Below the pieces are notes generated by a model. That model did not search any database. It saw nothing but the letters and a program-made list of their open reading frames with translations, and was not told where the DNA came from. From positions 13,414,599-13,478,598 of the forward strand of contig OY754333.1 of assembly GCA_963573305.1 (NCBI GenBank): 64,000 nt of DNA, written 5' to 3'. Below, piece by piece: positions 43,795 to 53,349 of the stretch (its first letter is position 1; each line of letters starts with the position of its first letter). The translations under genes were made by a program, and so were the position numbers. Source of the DNA: Pyrrhosoma nymphula (lineage: Eukaryota; Arthropoda; Insecta; Odonata; Coenagrionidae).

Positions 43795-46257
43795 TTAAAC
43801 CAAATATTTTCTTCTGCGCTCCGAAACCTTGTTCGCCGACGGACCATCCTTTTAAGAAAACTTTCCTCACTCTCCACTTCCTTCCTTCAAATTGGCATTC
43901 CTTTACCATTCACGAAGCTCACACCCCCACCCCCTCCTGAGCCTCCCCCCCTTTTTCTTTACAAACCCGACCTTGCTTCCCTTCTTAACCTCCCCCGCCC
44001 TCCAAGCGACCGCCCGGTTTTCCCACAGCGTCTCTCCCCGACGCGGAAAGACCTACCCCGCACCTTGGCCACCGCCGACCGAGAGGTAATAAACCTCTCG
44101 TCCGTTGTACTGGGCGAAAACGAGCGTGCAGTTCTGCAAAAAGGCTTATCTTTCTCACCCACCCCAAGAGTTCATCCTCTAAATATCCTTACTGATGCCC
44201 TGAAATTTTGCCGGAATCTGCGGTGGCGAGCATTCTGGGAAACTCAACCTAAGCCTTCAACCCCCAACTCCGTTCATCCCCTTGCAAAATTTGTTCCACC
44301 GTCCCAACGTGAACCCAAACCACTTCCCTCAAATCATCCAGTAGAAATCTTCATTAAACGTTTCCTCACAAAAATATCTGACAATTCATTCCTCCAATCC
44401 TTGAATCCACCCAAAAATCTCTCGCGTCCCGAATCCCTTGCCTTAAAAAAATTAATTAATAACGATGAGATCATCATCACCAAGGCAGATAAGGGATCTA
44501 CAGTTGTCGTTCTTGACAAGCAAAGCTATATAGCTGAAGGTCTACGGCAATTAAATGATTCTTCCTCCTATACCCCTCTTCCTCATGATCCAAATCCTGA
44601 TTTTCAAAAAGAAATCAGCTCATTCCTCCAGGAATTCGGCCCAAGTGAAGGCCTATCCCCCTCTGACATCGCCATACTATCACCCCTTCATTTCAAAACT
44701 CCGCATTTTTACATGCTCCCGAAAGTGCACAAAATCAACAATCCCGGTCGCCCAATAGTCTCCAGCATCAATTCCCCTACTGAGCGCATATCAGCACTTG
44801 TTGACCATTACCTCAAACCCCTAGTCATATCTCTTCCCTCCTTCATCAAAGATTCTTACCACTTCCTCGACCTTCTCCACGCCGTCTCTATCCCCCCTAA
44901 TGCTACTTTACTCATGGCCACTATAGACGTTACCTCCCTTTATACGTCCATCCCTCACGATGAAGGCATAAATTCATTAAAGTTTTATTTATCCCAACGC
45001 CCAAAACCACACTTTTCCTCCACAAATTTCATCATCCGCCAAGCCGAAATGGTTTTAACAAAAAATGCTTTCTCCTTTAATAATCAAATTTTTCTTCAAA
45101 CTAAAGGCGCCGCCATGGGTACTCGCATGGCACCATCTTATGCCAACCTGTTCATGGGCCATCTCGAAACCACTTTCTTAAAAAATCAAACACATAAACC
45201 TCTCTTCTGGGCCCGCTACATTGACGACATATTCGTCCTCTGGCCTCACGGCCGTGATTCTTTATCTTCTTTCATTTCCACACTGAACTCTTCATTCTCA
45301 GTTTCCTTCACATCTTCCATTTCTGACTCCTTAATTACGTTCCTGGATATTAATATCCAAATTAAGGACAGTAAATTCATCACCTCCGTCCACAAAAAAC
45401 CCACTAACCACGACCAATACCTCCATTTTAACAGCTGTCATCCTTCTCACACAAAACGCTCAATCCCTTATTCCCTTTCTATCCGCGGCCACCGGATCTG
45501 CAGCAATGCCCCCTCTCTAAAAGAATATATCGAAACTCTCCATCACTCCCTCAGAGAACGAGAGTACCCAGAGAAGTTGCTTTTAAATAAAATCCTGTCT
45601 CCTACTGCAAAATATACCCCTCGGACCAAGACCCACCAACCTGACCAACTTAACCTTGTCACCACATTCTTCCCTGGTGCACACAGGATCAAAAACATAT
45701 TGAAAGACCTGTATCCAATCTTAAAAAACAATACCTCTACTTCCCTCCTCCTACCTTCATGTCCCAAAGTTTCCTATAAGCGTCCCTCAAATCTTCGGGA
45801 CATTTTAAAATCCACTAGACCCTCCCTGCAACCCACCGCCCCCCCTCCGCCACTTTCCTCAACATGCGGACGCCCGAGGTGCAAATGCTGCTCTCTCCTC
45901 CGCCCCTCCGCCACCCCCTCCCTCAAAAGATCTTCCTCTACGGCCAATTGTACCACCAGCAACATCATCTACCGCCTTTCCTGCAATTTCTGCCCTGCCT
46001 TCTATGTGGGAAAATGTACCACCCCCCTCAATATCCGTATGAACAATCACCGCCATGCCACCAAAACTCCACCTTTTCTTGATCCCATTCCCAAACATAC
46101 CGCCTCCCACTCTCAAAATTTTGACGATTGTTTCTCCCTAGAGATCATAGAAGCCCTTCCTCAATCCGCCGGTAATGTTGACGTGAAAATTCGTGAATAC
46201 GCCCATATTTGGGTGACAAGAGCATTCGAAAAGCCCGGGCTAAACCTAGCCCATTGA
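43795..46257 (+). CDS. Penelope-like RT/GIY-YIG protein, 5'-truncated but open (820 codons)
   Basis: The frame is open from the junction at 43795 to the stop at 46257 and corresponds to residues 109-928 of the left copy. It keeps the reverse transcriptase (YIDD in ARYIDDIFVLW at about 45219-45230), the CGRPRCKCC linker and the complete GIY-YIG domain. Codon 447 is TAC here, not TAA. It has no promoter, leader or original start codon, so it would be made only from a chance upstream start. The shared region looks nearly identical at protein level to the left copy, pointing to a very recent common origin. Confidence 0.8.
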   Translation, partial: LNQIFSSALRNLVRRRTILLRKLSSLSTSFLQIGIPLPFTKLTPPPPPEPPPLFLYKPDLASLLNLPRPPSDRPVFPQRLSPTRKDLPRTLATADREVINLSSVVLGENERAVLQKGLSFSPTPRVHPLNILTDALKFCRNLRWRAFWETQPKPSTPNSVHPLAKFVPPSQREPKPLPSNHPVEIFIKRFLTKISDNSFLQSLNPPKNLSRPESLALKKLINNDEIIITKADKGSTVVVLDKQSYIAEGLRQLNDSSSYTPLPHDPNPDFQKEISSFLQEFGPSEGLSPSDIAILSPLHFKTPHFYMLPKVHKINNPGRPIVSSINSPTERISALVDHYLKPLVISLPSFIKDSYHFLDLLHAVSIPPNATLLMATIDVTSLYTSIPHDEGINSLKFYLSQRPKPHFSSTNFIIRQAEMVLTKNAFSFNNQIFLQTKGAAMGTRMAPSYANLFMGHLETTFLKNQTHKPLFWARYIDDIFVLWPHGRDSLSSFISTLNSSFSVSFTSSISDSLITFLDINIQIKDSKFITSVHKKPTNHDQYLHFNSCHPSHTKRSIPYSLSIRGHRICSNAPSLKEYIETLHHSLREREYPEKLLLNKILSPTAKYTPRTKTHQPDQLNLVTTFFPGAHRIKNILKDLYPILKNNTSTSLLLPSCPKVSYKRPSNLRDILKSTRPSLQPTAPPPPLSSTCGRPRCKCCSLLRPSATPSLKRSSSTANCTTSNIIYRLSCNFCPAFYVGKCTTPLNIRMNNHRHATKTPPFLDPIPKHTASHSQNFDDCFSLEIIEALPQSAGNVDVKIREYAHIWVTRAFEKPGLNLAH

Positions 46258-46379
46258 ATTAAAAGCCCAATAGCCACCTCTCTCTCCCCACCACTATCCA
46301 TTCGCACTTACCCCCCCTTTCCTTCCTCTCTGCCCTTTCCTTCCCAAGGGAACAGAGCGGACTCATCATTCCTCTACCG
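46258..46379 (+). other. PLE 3' untranslated region
   Basis: C/T-rich stretch (CCACCTCTCTCTCCCC, CCCCCCTTTCC) leading into the terminal repeat; its mirror is at 40609-40730. Confidence 0.6.
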
Positions 46380-46406
46380 CTGACGAAGGCGTCCTGACGC
46401 CGAAAC
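46380..46406 (+). ncRNA. Hammerhead-ribozyme-like core of the PLE, right copy
   Basis: CTGACGA, GGCGT-CCTG-ACGCC, GAAAC; the mirror of 40582-40608 with no change seen. Confidence 0.6.
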
Positions 46407-46520
46407 GTACAAGTTTTATTTTGTGAGTGTCCTTTTTGCGTGTTTCTGTGTTTGTTTAGTGTATCACTGTTTTATTTATGCATGTGCATCGTCGCCGAGA
46501 GCGATTTTCTACCAAGACAT

Positions 46521-46544
<24 letters not shown>

Positions 46545-46551
<7 letters not shown>

Positions 46552-46740
46552 TCAAACTTACAGGAGGTAGGAAAAAGAGGAAAAGATAAAGAATTCGTTC
46601 TTACGGGAACGTTTCGAACCAGTTGGTCCTTCGTCAGCTCTAGAAGCTGACGAAGGACCAACTGGTTCGAAACGTTCCCGTAAGAACGAATTCTTTAACT
46701 TTTCCTCTTTTTCCTACCTCCTGTAAGTTTGAATTTATAT
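46545..46740. repeat. Hammerhead-bearing foldback, right
   Basis: Mirror of the left foldback. Cores are at 46611-46637 (minus) and 46647-46673 (plus), with centre CTCTAGAAG. The outer flank reads ATATTTGTGGCCAATTGGCG before the TA array. Confidence 0.75.
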
Positions 46741-46771
46741 ATTTGTGGCCAATTGGCGAAAACTTCCAAAG

Positions 46772-46772
<1 letters not shown>

Positions 46773-46836
<64 letters not shown>
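46773..46836. repeat. TA microsatellite
   Basis: About 32 TA units bounding the right arm of the palindrome, matching the array that bounded the left arm. Confidence 0.97.
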
Positions 46837-46840
<4 letters not shown>

Positions 46841-46881
46841 CGTTCACTCACTCACACACCGCCTTTAGGCGAATAAATATG

Positions 46882-47100
46882 TAATAATTTGAACAGAAGG
46901 TGAAAAAAAGAGATAGGAAACATGTAACTAAAATTGGACGAAGACACTGGTGATGTGGAAGATGGTAAAGCCGACCCGGCCACGGCACATTTTTAACCTC
47001 TGATTTCTCGGCTTTACCATCTTCCACATCACCAGTGTCTTCGTCCAATTTTAGTTACATGTTTCCTATCTCTTTCTTTCACCTTCTGTTCAAATTATTA
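46882..47100. mobile_element. Foldback unit, different sequence
   Basis: Arms 46882-46977 and 47011-47100 are inverted copies containing TTTGAACAGAAGGTGAAA, ACATGTAACTAAAATTGG and GATGTGGAAGATGGTAAAGC, with a 33-base spacer. It lies between two TA arrays (46773-46836 and 47099-47118). I do not see a hammerhead core, so it may be a foldback of another type or a decayed PLE terminus. Confidence 0.6.
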
Positions 47101-47536
47101 TATATATATATATATATACAAACTGAGTCAACTCAAACTCAAATAGTTCCTAATAGCACCGATATTTGGGAAACAGGGACGTGTTAAAAGAGTTGTCCAT
47201 CGTATTAAGCAAAATGATTTTTCTTTCAGGCACAATGCATTTCAAGGGATTTCGTTGATGATGGTAATTCGTCGTGCCTATAATTAAGCCTTTAAGGTCA
47301 GTTCAATTGGAAAATCCTTATTTGAATATCTATAGCTGATGCATCAGGAAACGTTTATGGCCCATGCTATTCATTCAATCCGACAACCTGTGTAACCTAT
47401 TGTAACATACTGGAATCCTAGCCATGTTGAATATTTTGACGTTAAATATTTTAAGAAGAAAACACGTACGTGCAGTGAGTTCTCTTTTTAGACTCCAAAC
47501 TGTTACAGTTGTGAGGTAGCAACAATTAGGCTACAG
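47101..47536. other. No gene recognised
   Basis: A short TA array ends at about 47118; after that the DNA is AT-rich without features I can support. Confidence 0.4.
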
Positions 47537-47722
47537 CGACCACGACCTGATTGCGTGATCAAACTGCAACCAAACAATAGTCGATAGCAGCAAAACACTA
47601 TTGTGTAAAGCTAAGAACAGCTGCACACGCGACCACGACATGAATGCGTGATCAAACTGAAACTAAACAATAGCCGATTGCCGCAAAAACTCTATTGTTA
47701 AAAGTTATGATCACCTGCACAC
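47537..47722. repeat. 93-bp tandem duplication
   Basis: Two units starting CGACCACGAC at 47537 and 47630, sharing TGCGTGATCAAACTG, AAACAATAG and CTGCACACG. They have diverged noticeably, so the duplication is old. Confidence 0.7.
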
Positions 47723-50700
47723 GAAGAGAAACGAGGGGAAATTCCTTCGAGAACATTCGAATAGAAGGAGGTAGAAAATGAATATACACACAAGCGAGTT
47801 ACTCTATAGGGGGCTGGCAGTTTAAACAATCATCTACGATAAAGGTCGAATCCACGCCACTCGCTGCGGGGAAATTACGTCATAGAAACCATAGAAAACT
47901 GGAGAAGCATTTATAAATTAATGGTTTCCAGTACGAGGAAAGTATTTGCCGTACTGTAAAAGGAAGTTAGCCGAGGTCAGCAGGAAATACCCGAGACATA
48001 ACCAGGGAGCAGTCAACCTTGCGGTCGAGTACCTGTAGCGATACAGCGGTGGACGTTAACTGCGTGATTCCCTTAGCCAGTCAAGGGATCAGCGCAAAGC
48101 ATGTGTATCATGACGAAAACCATGAAAGAAGTCAATATATATGTATGCATGTAATCATAATTATTTGGTAAAGGGAATTTATTTGTGCAAGTGAATACAT
48201 TTGTGTGCAAAAAGTGAAGAGAGCTGTGTAGGCAAATATAAATTCCCAAAGGGAATAACCTGCTGTGGCCCAAAGGGCGAAGAAAGCAATGTGATACACT
48301 GACAAAGGTAACGAATACACCTGATATTGTGATTCATTTATAATATGTTTTTATTGAGTTACGTGTTATATTTCATATAAGTTAGTAAGGGCAAATATCT
48401 AACTTTTGATGTGGAGGGAAATACAACTGTGAAAAAATAGAGTTCATAAGTTATTTAGAAAGGAAAAACTGTTATTTAGCTTATTGGAGGAATGGAAAGG
48501 TTATTGTTATATATGATAGGTAATTGTTTTTTGTTACGTTACACTGTGAAGTTTTAATATCTCTCACCGTCGCACAGTGGGCCATTTAAAAAAAAAGGGG
48601 GAAAAAATATTTTATCGTTTTACTCATGATTTTAAAGTTTCTTAAGGATCGTAATTTACTTCTTTTGAGAAAAATGGCTATAGTTTACTATAAAACTTAA
48701 TAAATCCGTAAAAAAAACGCAAAATAAATCAAATAATCAGGTATTCAAGTATCTTTGGAAATAATAAAATATATGTAATGTTTTTGAATGGGATAAGCGA
48801 TTGTAATATTTTTAAGAGATAATACATAGTTATAATACATTCAGCGATGAAAAGTTAATTATTTACGTAAGAGATATAATCAGAATGTGTTAAATAAGAG
48901 TAAATAATTTTGAAAAAAACAGTGTACAATGATTATGTGTAGCTATGCCAAAAAAAGTATTAATGAATAAATAAACAGCCTGAAACAAGTCTCAAGTTAT
49001 GAATTTTATTATATTCTGATTCATGATGAGTGGGATTTGCTAAAAGTTTTAGTACTTCATCTGCTATCAGCGACGCGTCGCCCGTGAGGTTTTGTAGTTT
49101 GTTTATTCCCATAAGAGAAACATTGAACATTTTGGCATTTTTATTTTTCACAGTATCCTATGGAAAAATCGTCGACATGCAACATGATGACAAGAATCAC
49201 CAATTGTATCTTTAACAAGGCTTTTCCAATTTCTTCAAAAAGTGCCTTAAAGTAAATAAATAGTATGATCGTCTCAGTTATTACAAAGGAAAATGTTTTT
49301 CATCCAAGATACCATTTTCTAAATATTGTGACTCAATCATATTTGCAACTTAGACTGGGTTGATACAAAGAAAATGTTTCCCAACCCAGTGATTGAATCC
49401 TATCCTATTTTCAGGTGTATTTTGAAGTAATCCGAAGCATCATGTCTACATCGCTAGCTGTAAAAAATAAAAATGCTCGGCAGCCTTTACATGCTGCCAC
49501 CAAACTGAAAAAAATACACTTTTCTTGAAAACTCTTCTTGCCTTCAATGTAAAAAAAAATTTTATTTGCATATAAGATGCCAATTTATGGGAAAATAGCC
49601 CATAAACGAATTATTAGAAAAAATATTATGGAGGAATAGTTGCATTTTATTGACTCTATTAGAGGGTACTTAGATATTAGTACAGGAGTAGAAGTCTTTT
49701 ACAAAAGTTTTGGTCTAAATTCACTTTTGAAATTCTTTTTAATACTTTTTTTTATGAGAGAGGGATGTTTGTTTGATCCGAAAACTTAAAAAGCTTTAAC
49801 TGAATAAATTTTTTTTAAACGTTTTACGTCACTATCTAACTATTAGCATTGATTTCATTAAAGCGCAATATTTTTAAATCATTGATGAAATAAAATTAAT
49901 TTTGTTTTGCCCTTAAGTGATCATTTCTATTGTTTATCGTTTATTAAAATATTTTAGGTAAATATTTAACTCATTATAATATTTCTTTATGGTTACTCAT
50001 GTGGCATATTTGACCGAAGACGCCATCTAAATTATTTCATCTATATTCATGCGCATTTAACTCTCAAGTCATAACAACGGCAACTGTAAGACAACCGAAG
50101 ATGGTAACGGAAATAAAATCTGAAATAAGATTCTCAATTATTTTGTGTCATAAGTTGAGAAAGAATATGAATACAAAAATTCATTTCCTATTAATGCATT
50201 CATAGAATGGAATAATACTGCCATTTTCAGTGCAAACCAGAAACTGGTCTAGTTGATTTTATGTAAAAGCTTAAGATATTGTAACAGAAAAGTATTAGTA
50301 AAGCGGAGAAGGAGATGGTTGGATTTCTTAACGTTGAGACAAAGAATACATGCAATGTGAAAATCTGGAAATGAGTCTTATTCAGATGTAGTACACTGCT
50401 GTTGAATTATAATAATTTCAAATATCAAATAATGTTTGCGTATTCAACTCAATAATTGCAACATGTGTGCAATTTTGTTAAAAATACATCCGCTTTGAAT
50501 CATAATTACATCATTAATCTCATTTTGATAAAACACTTTCCTCTAAAAGATCATCAAATCTGTACGTGGTTAGAGATGACTAGACCCAGTGTTAGAGTTC
50601 ATAGGCAATTGTGTTGAGTTCTCAGGTGTTTTTAATGAGTTGTACACTGAAGAAAAATTAAGTGCAGAGCGTGGCAGTCACATGAAATTGGAAGAAGCAA

Positions 50701-51767
50701 AATTCCGTAAGCATATTTCCGTGACGTACAAAAGCAGCCCTCAATTGAAGTTCCAAATCCAATTAATTTATTTCCGAAGAGGATAATTACACACCATATA
50801 GATTTGCCACACACGCTACTTAGATAATATCAAGTCTTTGAGGAAAACGGATTTCTATACTCAAGCCTTGAATCCAGTTACAATCACCTGGTCCGTCTAA
50901 AAACCATTTATTCTCCCAGAGATGTTAAATACTCCATGAAATCCCAATATCGCGCCACTAAATCCATTTAATTAAACAGCAGAAACGAAGTAGGTGCTAT
51001 CACGATATACCGATGCAAAGAGCACGGTCCACATTATCTTCGCATAATAAAACGACCCTTTTGTCCTAACTTCATTATCCTGTGGTTGCCAGATAACTTT
51101 GCATAATTATAATTGCAATTATTGTGTTTGATGTGAACATTTAAACATGATATCAGCTTTGTAAAGACGTCAAGGCGTCCAGTGTGTCTCGCTAACCTAT
51201 TGAAGACGTAGTTTTGAAAATTTTAGTGAAAAAGCTGTGAAAACTGTTGAAGTATAACGCCAAATATTTATTACTTAACACATATGCAGCCAGTCTACGT
51301 TTAGTTGAAGCAATACTATGATTAATTAAGGGTTTAGAAACTATGCACATTTGTGATGGAAATTGAAAATATATCATTGAATGTAAGGGAATTAATACTT
51401 AGCGGATTAAATGTAAACATACAGTTTTTATATGATTAATTAAATAACCAAATGTATTTTAGGGGCGAAACTTAAATCTAAAGAACTAATTTACATAATA
51501 TATATGGAAGACTTTTTAAATGAACAAAAGTTCATGATAGCTGTTGCTGGAATTAAATTGTTCTACGTTTCAAATTATACCACAGTCAGTCATTCCATTT
51601 TCAGAAAGTATATATTTATAGAACTTCTGAGATATTTACCTGTAGAAACCTATTTTTCTCTAATAAATGATCAATTATTTACCATTTAGTTGCTGGAGTC
51701 ATGGTCGTTAGTAAACTGTTAGTGCGATAGGGTACTCATAATCATCAGTAATCATCATCAACAGTGA
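47723..51767. other. AT-rich DNA, nothing recognised
   Basis: Short chance frames only. No domain, RNA or terminal repeat that I can support. Confidence 0.45.
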
Positions 51768-51986
51768 TCAATCCGAAATTTGTTTTGCTGCAGCTCCCCA
51801 ATCCGCTTTCCTCTCCGCAAACCACTTTATTCCTGCATAAATATTCACTGTTACGTCTTTATGAATTCCCTTCTTGGTCTTTCTCTGTAATTCTTCACAT
51901 TCATTGCTCCTTTCAATATTCATTAGTCTATTGTGTCGCAAAAGGTGTCCAATAAGTTTCCTTGTCCTTCTTCGCCGATTTTTCAT
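51768..51986 (-). pseudogene. LINE reverse-transcriptase 3' end relic
   Basis: The minus-strand frame begins NRRRRTRKLIGHLLRHNRLM, the W/L-IGH-hydrophobic-RH motif found near the C-terminus of many non-LTR retrotransposon polymerases, and ends with WFAERKADWGAAAKQ, a frequent final helix. About 70 residues remain and the catalytic part is missing. The clade cannot be told from this piece. Confidence 0.5.
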
Positions 51987-52249
51987 AGTACTTATTTTCT
52001 CTCAATCCCATAGTATCACTTATTCATTAGTGATAAGCTTTAGTTTTGATTTAGAGTATTATATATAAGCCTCTTCTTCAATCTATTTCGCGTTTATTAA
52101 TTGAACTCGTTCTCCATGCCGAAATCGACCGTTTACCCCTTATCAATATCTAGGTATCTATAACTAAACTAGAGCTAAAATGCATCCTTCACCCAAAGAT
52201 AAAAAGTTATCGACACGAAAAACCAGTAAATGCAGGCTGATGTTGTTTT

Positions 52250-52640
52250 TAATGCACGTACCCCGCTAGGTGACTCTGACGCGTCCTTTAACGCCTTGCG
52301 CTCACAACATCAGCGCCCCCTCCCCACCTTCCCGACACCACCACCTCGTTTCTGACGTCCTTTCACACGCCGCCCAACCTCCCTCTTCTGTCGAAACCCG
52401 TAAAAACGCTCTCCCTCCGAAAACCCCTCGAGTTAACGCGCGAATCGCTTAAAGGGTTCGTTCGGCTGGGTGGAACGTTCTCCTAAGCGACCCCCAGCGC
52501 AAATAACTCGTCAAATTCGTACAGGAGAAAGCACTCTGGGATCCTTCCCCCTACTTCCCAAACGTCCCGCTAGCGTTCGCGCGCACCCGCGCGTGTGCAA
52601 ACGGCACTAAAAAAATAAGTCCCAGAACGCACAAGACACG
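52250..52640. other. CpG/GC-rich patch
   Basis: Many CG dinucleotides (GACGCGTCC, AACGCGCGAATCG, CGCGCGTGTG) and C-runs in an AT-rich surround. Possible promoter-like region; no transcript structure could be drawn. Confidence 0.3.
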
Positions 52641-53040
52641 ACGGTGAAACGCACGCGTACTCATGAAGACAAGGACAACCCACACTCCATCACATTCGTC
52701 CTCCTCCCTGTCTGCCTTTCTTCCGCCGACACCTCTGCATCCTCCCTCAACACCCTTGGTCCTCCTCCCACTCCCTGGAAAGGTCACCACCGCCAACCCT
52801 ATCTCACCATCACGCTTATTTCTTACGTCTTACTCTCTTCCATTTTCCTCCGCTTCATCTCTCACGTCTCGTCTCTCAACATCTTTTATGTTTTGTTTCT
52901 TTTCCCATTTCCGACACACCTCGACAGTAAATTCGACCTTAAGACCTTTCCATTTCTTCTTCTCCACCTGCCCTTTTTACGCTCCTTCCATCATTTTTGG
53001 TCCAGCGTCCGTCCTTTTTCTTCCCCACTAAGGACGGCCA
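52641..53040. repeat. Pyrimidine-rich (CT) tract
   Basis: C/T-rich plus strand with CTCCTCC, TTCCTC and CTTCCCC words. Open frames of 120-145 codons are Ser/Pro/Phe-rich composition artefacts. Confidence 0.5.
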
Positions 53041-53185
53041 TAGGGAGTCTCCATACTCCAAGAGTTCACGAGTTGGTATGATAAGAAAGTGAATTCATGT
53101 TATGGAGGGGATGAAACTTTTTAGCAATACCTATTGTTGTAAACTTGGCCGTGGCAGCCTTCACTTCGTAGAAGTTAATAATATC

Positions 53186-53349
53186 AGTACTCATGATTAA
53201 AGAAAATTTAGTACTTTTATACAATATGTATAATGTACCACGTGGTTCACCGCTTTAAGGCATCGTATACAATACCGTAAAGCGGTAAAACGCGTCTTAC
53301 ATTAAACATATTGTGGAAAAGTACAAAGTTGTCTTCAATCATGAGTACT
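53186..53349. mobile_element. Palindromic MITE
   Basis: AGTACTCATGATT at 53186 and AATCATGAGTACT ending at 53349 head two arms that pair along almost their whole 80-base length (further matches: ACAATATGT, AATGTA, ACCGCTTTA, CGTATAC). No coding capacity. Confidence 0.75.

Larger units (their letters stand above)
40213..46776. mobile_element. Head-to-head pair of Penelope-like elements forming a giant palindrome
   Basis: The left arm (40213-43668, element read on the minus strand) and right arm (43795-46776, plus strand) are inverted copies with almost no visible differences. The spacer holds a 126-base extra copy of the element's terminal repeat (43669-43794). The right copy starts abruptly at 43795, at the equivalent of residue 109 of the protein. 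Both arms continue past the element's 3' end through a TA run, a hammerhead-bearing foldback and the word GTGGCCAATTGGCGAAAA, then TA arrays. Inverted copies and partial terminal repeats are known for Penelope-like elements. An assembly or sequencing foldback chimera is the main alternative. Confidence 0.8.

Noticed and set aside
52644..53081. 145- and 122-codon frames
   Set aside because: Two overlapping frames of a CT-rich tract, low complexity, no recognisable motif.
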